Assembly (NCBI GenBank): GCA_947630775.1
Contig: CANRIY010000028.1
Coordinates: forward strand, 1 to 15,214
Length of the DNA: 15,214 nt
Reading direction: 5' to 3'
DNA from: an uncultured Clostridia bacterium
Lineage (GTDB): Bacteria > Bacillota > Clostridia > Christensenellales > Borkfalkiaceae
Shown: piece by piece, positions 3,980 to 12,676 of the stretch
Layout: each line of letters starts with the position of its first letter
Numbering within the stretch: the stretch's first letter is position 1
Translations under genes and position numbers: made by a program
Notes under the pieces: model-generated
Databases searched by the model: none
Told to the model about the DNA's origin: nothing
Seen by the model: the letters and a program-made list of their open reading frames with translations, nothing else

Positions 3980-5573
3980 ATACCTTAAACTGCAATTAAA
4001 ACTGAAGTGGGGCTATAACCGCAATAACGACAAAAAGAGCGCCGTCATGACGGTTCTGGCTTCCCTGATCGCCGTTGTGATCGTACTGGCCCTCGTTTGG
4101 GCGCTTACATTTGTTTTAAGGGCAAGTCTTGCGGTTTCGGCAAAGAGGTTATGCGTCATGTATCTCACTGCGGTCATGGCGGGGCTTACCGTCGCCGCGG
4201 TCGGAATGCAGGTCAGGCGGCTGTACCGGCCGGGCGATCTTACGATCACAGCCCGCTTCCCCCTCACGCCCTTTCAGATCTTCGTGAGCGGGCTACTGCT
4301 CAATTATATCGATTTGAGTATTTATTCGACGGTTTTGCTCCTTCCCGTCATGATCATGTTCGGCGTTGCAATGCAATGCTTCACCGCCCTCTATGTGCTC
4401 GGCATCCTGCTCGGCATTCTGTTGATGCCGCTGATCCCCTTCGCGCTGTCGGTATTGATCGCGATCCCCGTCGTATATGTCACGAATTTTCTTGAAAGAT
4501 ACGATGCCGTCCGTTTGGTCCTGTTCATCGCCTTTTTGGTCGGGTGCTTCTTCCTCTACGACCGTATCCTCACCGATCTTGCGGGATTTTTCATCCACCG
4601 CGACTGGGAAACGGGCACGCTCGAAATATGGGACAAAGTGCTTGCGGGTTTGGACAGCTATTATAATCCCGCCTATTACCTCGGCAACGTCATGTTTTTC
4701 GAAAGATTTTGGCTTGGGCTCGGAGTACTCTTGGGGGCCGGTGTTGTGCTGACGGCGGCGGGTGTCGTGCTCGCGAGGATCGTTTGCGGCCGCCTTCGGA
4801 TCAAGGCGCTCGAGGGGGGCTTCGGCGCCCGCCGCAGAAAGAGCGCGATCGACGGCTACGGAAGCACAAGGGCGATCTTCCGCTACTCTTTGAAGGAGAT
4901 CCTGCGCAATAAGACATATTTCTATTTCTATCTGGGCGTGGCGATCTCTACGCCCGTCATGGTCTTCTTCTGCAACAGGCTGGTGGAATTGGTCGGCGAG
5001 GCGCAGATCGGCAGCGGCGTCAATTTCGGGGCGGCGATGCTGACGTTGTCCGTCTTTATGGCGATGATCTGCTCTTTCTCGGCGTCCGTTCTGAGCATCG
5101 AGGGGAAAACGGCGTACATTTCGAAACTCGTCCCCGTGCCTTACCGCAGGCAACTGACGGTAAAGGGGTTGCTCTATGTCGGCGTCGGCATCGTGGCGCT
5201 GGCGATCAGTACCATCGTGATGGGAAGCCTCGGCTTTGTCAACGCTTCGGAAATGGCCGTGCTCATCATCACGCAGCTCCTGTTTTCCGTGGGATTGGTC
5301 TTCAACGGGATCAACCTGAATCTGGGCAATCCCAACCTCAAACCGAAGGCGAACGGCGAAGTGGAAGAGATCAATATCACCTACATGCTCCTGATCGGGT
5401 TTGCAATCGCGGCGATCCTCGGGGCGGCGGCGCTCATCTTCCCGCGCACCGCAGAGGGCGGCGCGGCGTGGGCGTACGGCATTACCGTTGCGGTTGCGTT
5501 CGCCTATGCAGTCATAAATGCGCTGATTTTTTGGTTTGCGGCAGAAAAGAGATACCGCAAGATCGAAATGTAA
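3972..5573 (+). CDS. ABC-2-like transporter permease
   Basis: This 533-residue integral membrane protein is the partner of the preceding ATPase. About 12 hydrophobic helices can be seen, near residues 25-49, 59-79, 103-131, 137-173 (two), 180-196, 247-271, 316-335, 353-375, 399-421, 427-446, 471-491 and 499-521. The soluble N-terminus and a basic linker near 272-312 probably face the cytosol. The segment SIEGKTAYISKLVPVPYRR (375-393) matches, from memory, a conserved stretch in the large Firmicutes permease group grouped under Pfam ABC_tran_2; I could not check this. There is no large extracellular domain of the MacB/FtsX kind. Only a weak GAGG lies before the ATG, so translation probably depends on coupling to the ATPase. 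The stop codon is part of the ribosome binding site of the next gene. Confidence 0.88.
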   Translation: MREYLKLQLKLKWGYNRNNDKKSAVMTVLASLIAVVIVLALVWALTFVLRASLAVSAKRLCVMYLTAVMAGLTVAAVGMQVRRLYRPGDLTITARFPLTPFQIFVSGLLLNYIDLSIYSTVLLLPVMIMFGVAMQCFTALYVLGILLGILLMPLIPFALSVLIAIPVVYVTNFLERYDAVRLVLFIAFLVGCFFLYDRILTDLAGFFIHRDWETGTLEIWDKVLAGLDSYYNPAYYLGNVMFFERFWLGLGVLLGAGVVLTAAGVVLARIVCGRLRIKALEGGFGARRRKSAIDGYGSTRAIFRYSLKEILRNKTYFYFYLGVAISTPVMVFFCNRLVELVGEAQIGSGVNFGAAMLTLSVFMAMICSFSASVLSIEGKTAYISKLVPVPYRRQLTVKGLLYVGVGIVALAISTIVMGSLGFVNASEMAVLIITQLLFSVGLVFNGINLNLGNPNLKPKANGEVEEINITYMLLIGFAIAAILGAAALIFPRTAEGGAAWAYGITVAVAFAYAVINALIFWFAAEKRYRKIEM

Positions 5574-5585
5574 GGAGACACAAAA

Positions 5586-8500
5586 ATGAAAAAACTGATG
5601 ATTTCCACGATCATATTATTGCCGCTGCTGCTTCTTGCGATCCTGCTCGTAAGCGGCGCGATCGCAAGCATGATGACGCATATCTATGTGGAATCGGTGG
5701 AATTTGTGGATAACAGTACGTTGGAACTTTGGATGGACGATGAGGAAAACCCGCCGTCCGAACAGCTCGAAGTCAACGTGTTGCCGCTCAAAGCGGACAA
5801 CCGCGGCATCGTGTTCAGCGTAGACGACGAGAATATCGCCACCGTGGATGAAAACGGCAAGATCGTCGCCAAATACTACGGCACGACGTATGTCACGGTG
5901 ACGAGCGCAGAGAACAAGCGCGTGAGCGCCAAGAGGGCGGTCCGCGTGACAGACAAGCACGTGCACGGCATCGAGATCGGGGAGCACGACGCGGACATGT
6001 ACCGCGGTGACGACAGCGTGCGCCTTCTCGCAAAGGTATTTCCCGCCGATGCGGACAATACGAACGTCGTTTGGGAGAGCTCGGATCCCGGATTGCTCTC
6101 CATTACGAAGGACGGCATTGCGACCTGCAACGGCAGGGGCAGCGGGGACGGGGTCGTGACGGTCACCGCCGCGTCCGCGGACAATCCCGAGGTGAAGGCG
6201 ACGACGGTCATCCGATGCCACGAGCCCCTTTCGGGCATTTCCGCGGAAGATACGCCCGTCCTTACGGCGCAGAAGACCCAACAGTTCCCCGCCGTCGTTC
6301 CCTATCCCGCGAACGCGACCTATTCCCTGAGCTATACCTCGTCGGATACGGATATCGCCACGGTGAACGGAGAGGGCGGGATCACCTTCCACAACTACGG
6401 CTATGTCAAGATCACGGCGACCGCCCGTGACGGCAGGGGACACGAAGACAGCGTATCGGTGGATTACAACAGCACGTACGGCTATTACGAGGGACCGCTC
6501 TTCGGCTCGACGCGCGAATACACTTTCGATTACGATGAGATCATCGCCGCGGGGGGCGCGCTCAAGATTCATTTCCTCGAAGAGGTCCCCGAAGGCTCCG
6601 GTCTCAGGATCACCGACGTCGCTTTCGAGAACCCCGATCCCGAGGGAGAGGATCTCATTGAATACGACGCGGCAGCGCGGAAATTCTTCCTGAAGGATGT
6701 GGGAGACGAGCTCAGGCTGGGCAGTGTAAGGATCACCGTGCACGCCGACAAGTACGACCTCGGCGACCACACCGTAAAGACGGGGCTGGCCGACGACGTC
6801 TGCACCGTGACCATTACGCGCAAGACGGGATCGCTCTCCTTTGTGGCGGGCGGAAAGGAGTCCGACGCGCTCTCCCTCTCCAATATCACGCCGACGATGG
6901 ACGTGACGTTCTCCGAACTCGAAACGGATGCTCAGAACGCGGTCGTGGTGCGCGCCGCTCCCGCCAACCATACCGACGAGATACAATATTCCCTCGGCGG
7001 AACATCCGACTGCGCGCGCCTCGAGGGCAAGATGCTCAAATTCTCCAAGCCCGGCACGGCGGCCGTCACCGTCAGGGCAGGGGATGCGGAGAAAACCCTT
7101 ACGGTCACCTTCACGCAGAAGCAGGCGGAGGATGTGACCGTCACGCTGGGCGAAACTGCCCCCGAGAAGAACATTTCGCTCGACTTTGTGTCTGCGGACA
7201 ACAACAGCAAGGGCATTCTGGAGTTCGTGACGCCGCAGGGCTACATTGCCACGGTCACATCCCAAAACGAGGAAGTCATCAAGGTGGAAGGGCTTCAGCT
7301 CGTGCCGCAGAAGGGCGGTTTCGCAACCGTTGCAGTCTCCTTTCGGGCGGCGGACGAGGCGGGGATCTCGGCATACGCTTCGGACATGCCCGCGGGATAC
7401 ACCGTCAATGTGTATGTCGATAAACCCCTTGTGTCGGGCGATATCACCTTCTCCGCGGAAGGCAAACAGCTCTCTACGGGCGAGACCTTTGTGACTTCCA
7501 AAGCGGGCACGGCGCTCACCATTACCGTGAACGCAAAGGACGGCGCCATGGAGGGCAAGGAACTTTGGATGGACGGCGCGAGCCTTACTCCTTCGGAGGA
7601 GGGCGAAACCTATATTTACACCAAGGAGTTCACCTTCACGGGCGCGCAGACGCTCTCCGTTCAAGCGACCGTAAAACACGGCAGCCGCGCGGTCGATTAC
7701 GGCAGTACAGAGTCCGAGGTCTCCAACAACTGCAAGCTGCAATCGACGGGCGGAAAGATCGTAAGCGGGCTCACCGTGAAAAACGGCGAAACGGCGTTTA
7801 CGGACGGCAGCAACAAACTCACCTTCAACAATATCGGTGAGACGTCCAAGACGACGCTGACTTTCTCGGCGGAAACCCCCGAGCCCGCGGACTTTGTGCT
7901 TCAAGACAATCTGGATGTGTCCGCGCTCGAGAGTGCGTTGGAGGCGGGCGGATACCTGAGCGCGGAGCTTACCTTCACGGACGAAAACACTTTGACGGCA
8001 CAGCTCACCGCCGTAAAGGGAACGTACAACGGCGACCAGACGCTGACGCTGGAGGTCGCGGGCAAGACCGTCACCGTCGTGCTCAAAGTGCTCGTCCCCG
8101 CCGATCGGATCGAGGTGAAATACGGCAGCGCCGCGCTCACCGCGGGCGAAAGTTACACCACCTTCCTTTCAGAGCTCGGATTTACCGTAACGCTCTCCCG
8201 CACGGACGGGAAGGCTGTCTCCGCCGAGTCCAAAAAATTTTCGGATGCGTCGTTCGGCGGCGCTTCCTGCACCGTACAGCAACAGGGCTCCGAGGCGTCA
8301 TTCACCGTAACGGCGAAGCTCGGCGGATTTGAAGAGCAGACGCTTTCTCTCGCTGCCGAGGGCGGGAACGCAACCTTTACGCTGAATCTGAAAAAGCTCG
8401 ATGTGAGAAATACCACGTTTACCTATTCTATCGAGTATTCGAGCGACGGCGGGGAGCACAAGCTCACCGATCAGCCGATCACGGCGGACGGCGAGAATGT

Positions 8501-10799
8501 ATTTTACTTCCCGCGCGGACTGAGAAGTTTCGGGATCCGCATCACGCCCGCGGCGGACGGCAAGCGCCTCGGCGGGCTCGCCGAAGAACCCGAACAGGAA
8601 GAGGAGCGCAATTTCACGGTCACCGCTGCGGGCGGGGACGAGGTCTGGAGCTATATATTCAATCCGCAGGGCGATGGCACGGGCTACCTCGAAGTAACGG
8701 TCCCGGACAAGACGTATTTCTACAACGATACGGTCATATTCCGTTTCCCGGACGGCGAAGGGGATCTCGCGGAAGCGACGCTCACGATCTCCTGCCCCAA
8801 TATCCACAGCGTGCAACTGACAAGCACGGACGTTTCCGAATCGTTCGACAGCAGCAATACCGCCATGGACGGCCCCGTGTATAAGGGCTATCAGCAGGTG
8901 CGCGTGTTTGCCAAGCACAGTGACTTCGGCGACGGCAATATCGTGGATTATATCCGCATGCCCGTCAAGGTGGAGAGCGAGGCCAAGAAGGAAGGCGATC
9001 TCGCCGACGCCGTTTGGAACCTCACCCGCCACAACGACAAGGAGGGCAAGATCGAAACCCTCACATGGCAGCGCGGCACCGAGGTCAGGTACAAGGGCGA
9101 GACCTATACGATCGTGGAAGTCACGGACGGGGCGGGCAATGTGCATCCCTCTAAGCTGGTGAAGGGCGGAGCAGACGGAACGACCGTCGCCGAGGGCGGC
9201 AAATACACTGTGGCGGGAGAGGAACAGATCCCGTGGGTGGACGTGTTCGCGGAGGACGGCTACGCGCATATTTATTTCGGCAATTTCGGCGGACTCTCCG
9301 AGGTAGACGTGCAAAACGACTATTTCGGCAACTTCGGCGAGAAAGAGAATTGGAAGAGGGTCGAACAGACGGTTCTCGACGCTAAAAAGGAAGGAAGCGA
9401 CAGAGATTTTACCCCTTCCGGAAACGCATACTCCTATCTCCGCGTGGCGGTGGGCGACGGCTCGGTGGACAGCGCACAGGCCTCCATGAAGGACAACACG
9501 GCAAACAAGCACTTCAACTTCAACGTGCTCCAAGAAGATACTCTCGTCAACGTGTACAACGCGGCGGGGTACTATAAACACTCCAACATCGTGTTGCACG
9601 AAAACCTTTACGGCGATGGCGAGCTCGGCAATGAGGGCGCCACATTCACCAAAGCCACCGAAAAAGGGCTGTTCTTGAATCAGGTCGCAAACTTGGGAAA
9701 AACACTGATCTACGGCAACGGCTATCAGGTCAACCTGCAGGCAAAAACCGCCTCGATGGATAAGTATAGCGAAAGCGACGGCATTGCGATCAACAGGGCA
9801 TATAATACCGTGATCAAATGCGCAAATCCCAACAACGAGATCAGCAATAAATATCAAAAGATGGTTTTCAAAATGGCATACGCCTACTATTGCGACCTGT
9901 CGTACTACTACAAATTCAACCCCGCGGGCAGTGCGTTCTATGCGAAAAATACCATCTTTTCAAGCATTTCCAAGACTGCGGTACAACTTTATTACAACGA
10001 AAGTCTGTATGTCGAGAACTGTGTCTTTACGGAGTGCGGCACGGCGATCCAAGTAGATAACAGTTCATGCCTCGAGCCGCACATCTATATCAAGGGCGGC
10101 TTCGATGCGCTCAACTACTTCAACAAAACGGCGCTCGATAATTTGAACCCTTGGATAGGTATGTTCTACGCCTCCGTTGTTAGCGGTGTAAAAGATTATT
10201 TGGAGTGGCATGGAAAAACCTTCACGGCGAACGCAAGCAGTTATGCGGATAAGAGTGTCGATAAGATATATGTAAATATTTTGCTTTTCGGTTATGCGCC
10301 GTTGACCGAGAATTTAATGGCATGGGACGGTGACAGTTATGAGAAAGCAACACCGTTAGCAGATGGCTCGAAAATTGTAAGCAAAACTCTTTATAGCCCA
10401 TATTGCGCATGGACATACGATACGTTGGATGAAAACGGCGCTCGTTTAGACGGTGCAACAGTAGAAGCAAACTCGTACGGGCAAGCTACCGTTACGGCAG
10501 TTATGAGCCAGCTGTTTACGGAAAAACGATATATCCGTTTGCAATGCGAATTTAAGGAGCCGGGCGTAAAGAACTACGAACATATCCTTTGGCACAGGCA
10601 AGGGGTATATCGCGATTACTCGATCATCGGCGAGAGGGAAGATCATATGACGAACCTCAGAGAATCGTTGAAAGGGACGACGTGGGACGACGGCTCGGGC
10701 GTTGGCGCCGACGGCATTCCGTTCGACCCGCCCGCCGCCGCGCTCGCCATGAACGAACTTCTCTCCGAGACCGTCGTTCCCTCCAAACGCACCTACTGA
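5586..10799 (+). CDS. Giant Ig-like and beta-helix surface protein
   Basis: This 1737-residue protein starts MKKLMISTIILLPLLL, a signal peptide or signal anchor (about 5-28, possible cleavage after AIA), so most of it lies outside the membrane. Residues 36-121, 126-211 and 213-293 look like bacterial Ig-like Big_2-type domains. Each has the late core pattern IATV/LSIT-DENG-GxxxVTVTA. Many more beta-rich modules of similar style fill about 300-1300. Residues about 1355-1500 look like a right-handed parallel beta-helix with short NTVI, NTIF and NCVF rungs, as in pectate-lyase-like folds. No LPXTG motif, SLH domain or C-terminal helix is seen, so attachment would be N-terminal. The ribosome binding site AAGGAG (5572-5577) overlaps the permease stop codon. 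Placement behind an ABC pair suggests it is a substrate, partner or receptor of that transporter. It could instead be an adhesin or glycan-binding protein. Codon use turns AT-rich near 10140-10560. Confidence 0.85.
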   Translation: MKKLMISTIILLPLLLLAILLVSGAIASMMTHIYVESVEFVDNSTLELWMDDEENPPSEQLEVNVLPLKADNRGIVFSVDDENIATVDENGKIVAKYYGTTYVTVTSAENKRVSAKRAVRVTDKHVHGIEIGEHDADMYRGDDSVRLLAKVFPADADNTNVVWESSDPGLLSITKDGIATCNGRGSGDGVVTVTAASADNPEVKATTVIRCHEPLSGISAEDTPVLTAQKTQQFPAVVPYPANATYSLSYTSSDTDIATVNGEGGITFHNYGYVKITATARDGRGHEDSVSVDYNSTYGYYEGPLFGSTREYTFDYDEIIAAGGALKIHFLEEVPEGSGLRITDVAFENPDPEGEDLIEYDAAARKFFLKDVGDELRLGSVRITVHADKYDLGDHTVKTGLADDVCTVTITRKTGSLSFVAGGKESDALSLSNITPTMDVTFSELETDAQNAVVVRAAPANHTDEIQYSLGGTSDCARLEGKMLKFSKPGTAAVTVRAGDAEKTLTVTFTQKQAEDVTVTLGETAPEKNISLDFVSADNNSKGILEFVTPQGYIATVTSQNEEVIKVEGLQLVPQKGGFATVAVSFRAADEAGISAYASDMPAGYTVNVYVDKPLVSGDITFSAEGKQLSTGETFVTSKAGTALTITVNAKDGAMEGKELWMDGASLTPSEEGETYIYTKEFTFTGAQTLSVQATVKHGSRAVDYGSTESEVSNNCKLQSTGGKIVSGLTVKNGETAFTDGSNKLTFNNIGETSKTTLTFSAETPEPADFVLQDNLDVSALESALEAGGYLSAELTFTDENTLTAQLTAVKGTYNGDQTLTLEVAGKTVTVVLKVLVPADRIEVKYGSAALTAGESYTTFLSELGFTVTLSRTDGKAVSAESKKFSDASFGGASCTVQQQGSEASFTVTAKLGGFEEQTLSLAAEGGNATFTLNLKKLDVRNTTFTYSIEYSSDGGEHKLTDQPITADGENVFYFPRGLRSFGIRITPAADGKRLGGLAEEPEQEEERNFTVTAAGGDEVWSYIFNPQGDGTGYLEVTVPDKTYFYNDTVIFRFPDGEGDLAEATLTISCPNIHSVQLTSTDVSESFDSSNTAMDGPVYKGYQQVRVFAKHSDFGDGNIVDYIRMPVKVESEAKKEGDLADAVWNLTRHNDKEGKIETLTWQRGTEVRYKGETYTIVEVTDGAGNVHPSKLVKGGADGTTVAEGGKYTVAGEEQIPWVDVFAEDGYAHIYFGNFGGLSEVDVQNDYFGNFGEKENWKRVEQTVLDAKKEGSDRDFTPSGNAYSYLRVAVGDGSVDSAQASMKDNTANKHFNFNVLQEDTLVNVYNAAGYYKHSNIVLHENLYGDGELGNEGATFTKATEKGLFLNQVANLGKTLIYGNGYQVNLQAKTASMDKYSESDGIAINRAYNTVIKCANPNNEISNKYQKMVFKMAYAYYCDLSYYYKFNPAGSAFYAKNTIFSSISKTAVQLYYNESLYVENCVFTECGTAIQVDNSSCLEPHIYIKGGFDALNYFNKTALDNLNPWIGMFYASVVSGVKDYLEWHGKTFTANASSYADKSVDKIYVNILLFGYAPLTENLMAWDGDSYEKATPLADGSKIVSKTLYSPYCAWTYDTLDENGARLDGATVEANSYGQATVTAVMSQLFTEKRYIRLQCEFKEPGVKNYEHILWHRQGVYRDYSIIGEREDHMTNLRESLKGTTWDDGSGVGADGIPFDPPAAALAMNELLSETVVPSKRTY

Positions 10800-10812
10800 C
10801 CGTTCCGCGGCA

Positions 10813-10840
10813 CCGTTCCCCCCTCCCGCGGGGGGAACGG
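10813..10840 (+). other. Stem-loop between the giant gene and the next gene
   Basis: CCGTTCCCCCC (10813-10823) pairs perfectly with GGGGGGAACGG (10830-10840) over a 6-nt loop. The next 20 bases are purine- and G-rich with no T tract, so full termination is unlikely. It may be an RNA-stability element or a site that lowers expression of the last gene. Confidence 0.7.
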
Positions 10841-10882
10841 AAGGCGGGCGGAAGAACATCCGATCGCAAAGGAGAGCTCCCC

Positions 10883-11758
10883 ATGGGCGTTGTGAAGGTC
10901 GGAAACGGCTTTTATTTCCTATATATCGGCATCGCGGCGGTCTTACTGCTTCTGCTTGTCCTTCTCCTGCGGAAGAGAAGCCGTAAAACCGCGCGCGCCG
11001 TTTTCCTCGTTCTTCTGTTCGCAAACTTTGCCATGCACTTTCTCAAACAGACCTTTCCGCCGTACCGGGATGAGTTTCCGCTGTCGCTCCGCATGTCTGC
11101 CATGCAGAACCTCTGCGCGGTCTCTACGATCTTATTTCCGTTCATCTATCTTTTCAAAAAACAGAATATTTTGCTCGACTACGCCTATTTTATCGGCGTA
11201 TCGGGCGGGTCAGCGGCGCTTTTTTATCCGACCGAGACGCTCGGCATGCCGCCCTTTGCCCCCGATACGGTCCGTTTCTTTTTCTGCCATACGACCCTTT
11301 TTGTTGTGCCGATGGCGGCCGCCGTCCTCGGCGTGTACCGTCCGCGGCTCAAAAGGTTTTGGGCGATCCCGCTCCTCTTTCTGGTGTGGCAGGCGATCAT
11401 CTGCGCGAACGACTATTTCCTCGTCGCCGTAGGGCTTGTGAAAGGAGAGTTTTCCGATCTGTTAAACCCGGGCTTCCACAACAGCAGTTTTACGTTCGGC
11501 GTCCGTCCCGATTTTGCATGGGCCGCCAAAGTGCTCGATCCCCTCGTGCCGCGGTTTTTGAAGACCGACGTATTCGGCCTCAACGGCGGCGCTCCATTCT
11601 ACTTCCCCGTGCTGTGGCTCACAGTACCGTCGTTTGTGTTTCTCATCCCGCTCTATCTTCTTCTCTCTTCGCCGTTTTGGATCGCAGAGGCGGTAAAACG
11701 CAGAGAGCGCAGGAGGCAAGCGCGGCGGGGGATCTCATGCGAAAGACAGGATCCATAA
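10883..11758 (+). CDS. Seven-helix membrane protein, YwaF/TMEM164-like
   Basis: This 291-residue integral membrane protein has hydrophobic helices near 11-29, 37-55, 75-91, 98-114, 134-151, 159-184 and 240-262, and a very basic tail (RRERRRQARR). The layout and the SAMQNLCAV (C78) and RFFFCHTTLF (H136) segments resemble the bacterial YwaF/TIGR02206 group related to animal TMEM164, where a conserved Cys and His are linked to acyl transfer. The resemblance is moderate and from memory. The ATG at 10883 is chosen because AAAGGAG (10868-10874) lies 8 nt upstream and hydrophobic sequence follows; the open frame extends further upstream into the giant gene. As the last gene of the operon it may modify a lipid or help anchor the surface protein. 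A strong terminator follows. Confidence 0.8.
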   Translation: MGVVKVGNGFYFLYIGIAAVLLLLLVLLLRKRSRKTARAVFLVLLFANFAMHFLKQTFPPYRDEFPLSLRMSAMQNLCAVSTILFPFIYLFKKQNILLDYAYFIGVSGGSAALFYPTETLGMPPFAPDTVRFFFCHTTLFVVPMAAAVLGVYRPRLKRFWAIPLLFLVWQAIICANDYFLVAVGLVKGEFSDLLNPGFHNSSFTFGVRPDFAWAAKVLDPLVPRFLKTDVFGLNGGAPFYFPVLWLTVPSFVFLIPLYLLLSSPFWIAEAVKRRERRRQARRGISCERQDP

Positions 11759-11807
11759 ATATCGGTCCAAGCCCTAAGCCTAATCAGCCTAAGAGCCTTG
11801 GGGAAAG

Positions 11808-11832
11808 CGGAGACAAGGGTCTCCGTTTTTTA
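11808..11832 (+). terminator. Terminator of the four-gene operon
   Basis: CGGAGAC (11808-11814) pairs with GTCTCCG (11819-11825) over AAGG, followed by TTTTTT. It is a classic rho-independent terminator 50 nt after the last stop codon. Confidence 0.93.
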
Positions 11833-11863
11833 TATATTTTTTCGGATGAAACTGATTTGATGT

Positions 11864-11896
11864 TTGAAAATGCCGCAAATGCGGTATAAATATAAT
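11864..11896 (+). promoter_or_regulatory. Promoter and possible operator of hsp20
   Basis: TTGAAA (11864-11869) is followed by overlapping -10 candidates TATAAA (11885-11890, spacer 15) and TATAAT (11891-11896, spacer 21). An imperfect palindrome, ATGCCGC-AAAT-GCGGTAT (11870-11887), lies between the boxes, where a repressor would block transcription. It matches neither the CIRCE (HrcA) nor the CtsR consensus that I know. Confidence 0.6.
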
Positions 11897-11959
11897 GAAC
11901 AAAGGAAGCGGCAGGAGTTGAGCCTCCCGAGCGAGAAAATCAGATAAGGAGATGATATT

Positions 11960-12373
11960 ATGAAACGCGAATTGCAGACAAGAAACAATAACTACGACCT
12001 TTTTGACGTCTTTGACGACTTCTTCAAGCCCATGTTCTTTGAGGAGAGCAGGGAGCTCCGCACGGACATCAAGGAGACAGAACAAAACTACGAACTGGAT
12101 CTGGAACTCCCCGGCTACGGGAAGGACGAGATCAAGGTGTCCCTCGAAAACGGCTACCTCACCGTGAGCGCGGAAAAGCACGCCAAGGAAGAGGAGGGCA
12201 AAAAGTACTTGCGCAGAGAGATCCGCGAGAGCACGTCGAGGAGCTATTACGTCGGGACGGACATCACGCGGGAACAGATCAAGGCGAAATACGACAACGG
12301 GATCCTGAGCCTTGTCGTCCCCAAGGAACCCCCCAAGAAGATCCCCGAAAGCAACTATATCGACATCGAATGA
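11960..12373 (+). CDS. hsp20: Hsp20-family small heat-shock protein
   Basis: This 137-residue protein is an ATP-independent chaperone of the alpha-crystallin/Hsp20 family. It binds unfolding proteins in the cytosol and forms oligomers. The N-terminal arm (1-33) is rich in Phe and Asp (YDLFDVFDDFF). The alpha-crystallin domain spans about 34-123, with ELDLELPGYGKDEIKVSLEN at its start and YDNGILSLVVPK at its end, both diagnostic. The tail ends YIDIE, and IDI is a plausible I-x-I/V oligomerisation motif. The size is standard. The ribosome binding site AAGGAG (11946-11951) is 8 nt before the ATG. The gene stands alone, with its own promoter and terminator, as expected for a stress gene. Confidence 0.96.
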   Translation: MKRELQTRNNNYDLFDVFDDFFKPMFFEESRELRTDIKETEQNYELDLELPGYGKDEIKVSLENGYLTVSAEKHAKEEEGKKYLRREIRESTSRSYYVGTDITREQIKAKYDNGILSLVVPKEPPKKIPESNYIDIE

Positions 12374-12402
12374 ATTTGGCTTGCCGTCTGCGGCAGTCAC
12401 CC

Positions 12403-12431
12403 AAAAGGGAGGCAGTTTGCCTCCCTTTTTT
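12403..12431 (+). terminator. Terminator of hsp20
   Basis: AAAAGGGAGGCA (12403-12414) pairs with TGCCTCCCTTTT (12418-12429) over GTT, with more T after it. The 12-bp stem is 30 nt after the stop codon. Confidence 0.93.
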
Positions 12432-12441
12432 GCGCCCCAAG

Positions 12442-12530
12442 GCCTCCCTTTTTTTGGGGGGAGGCAACGACCTGCCTCCTTTCCAAGGGGGCGGGTGGCG
12501 CGCCGCCCTTGGCGCGTCAGGTGGGGGTTT
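12442..12530. repeat. Secondary hairpin and GGCGCGCCG repeat
   Basis: GCCTCCC (12442-12448) pairs with GGGAGGC (12459-12465), echoing the sequence of the hsp20 terminator. The following segment carries GGCGCGCCG..CTTGGCGCG (12497-12516), also found at 151-170 in front of the reductase; in both places a G-rich GAGGGGGT/AGGTGGGGGT string follows. CGCGCC and GGCGCG can pair. Non-coding. Confidence 0.6.
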
Positions 12531-12541
12531 CTTCCAAAATA

Positions 12542-12660
12542 CGTCATGCTGCCCCGCGCGCACATTCTTTTTGTTGTCGAAGCGCGGCACGAGCGCCGCC
12601 CTTGGCGCGAAGTAGCCGCCGCTGACAAAAGCGGCGAGTCGAAGCATCACCTTATTTTAT
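12542..12660 (+). repeat. Composite intergenic repeat, copy D
   Basis: This is the fullest copy. It has CGTCATGCTG, a CCGCGC/GCGCGG hairpin, the core ending CGCCCTTGGCGCGAAGTAGC, a CGCCGCT/AGCGGCG hairpin, GTCGAAG, and an ATCACC..GGTGA hairpin that closes at about 12670. Copy A shares the first part and the inverted copy B shares the second. Non-coding; open frames here have no ribosome binding site. Confidence 0.78.
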
Positions 12661-12676
12661 AATGCGGTGACCCTAA

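Noticed and set aside
5616..7904. 762-residue minus-strand open frame inside the giant gene
   Set aside because: Low-complexity Arg/His/Gly-rich translation without promoter or ribosome binding site; typical antisense shadow of a high-GC gene. The same applies to 8298-9857 and 4293-5153.
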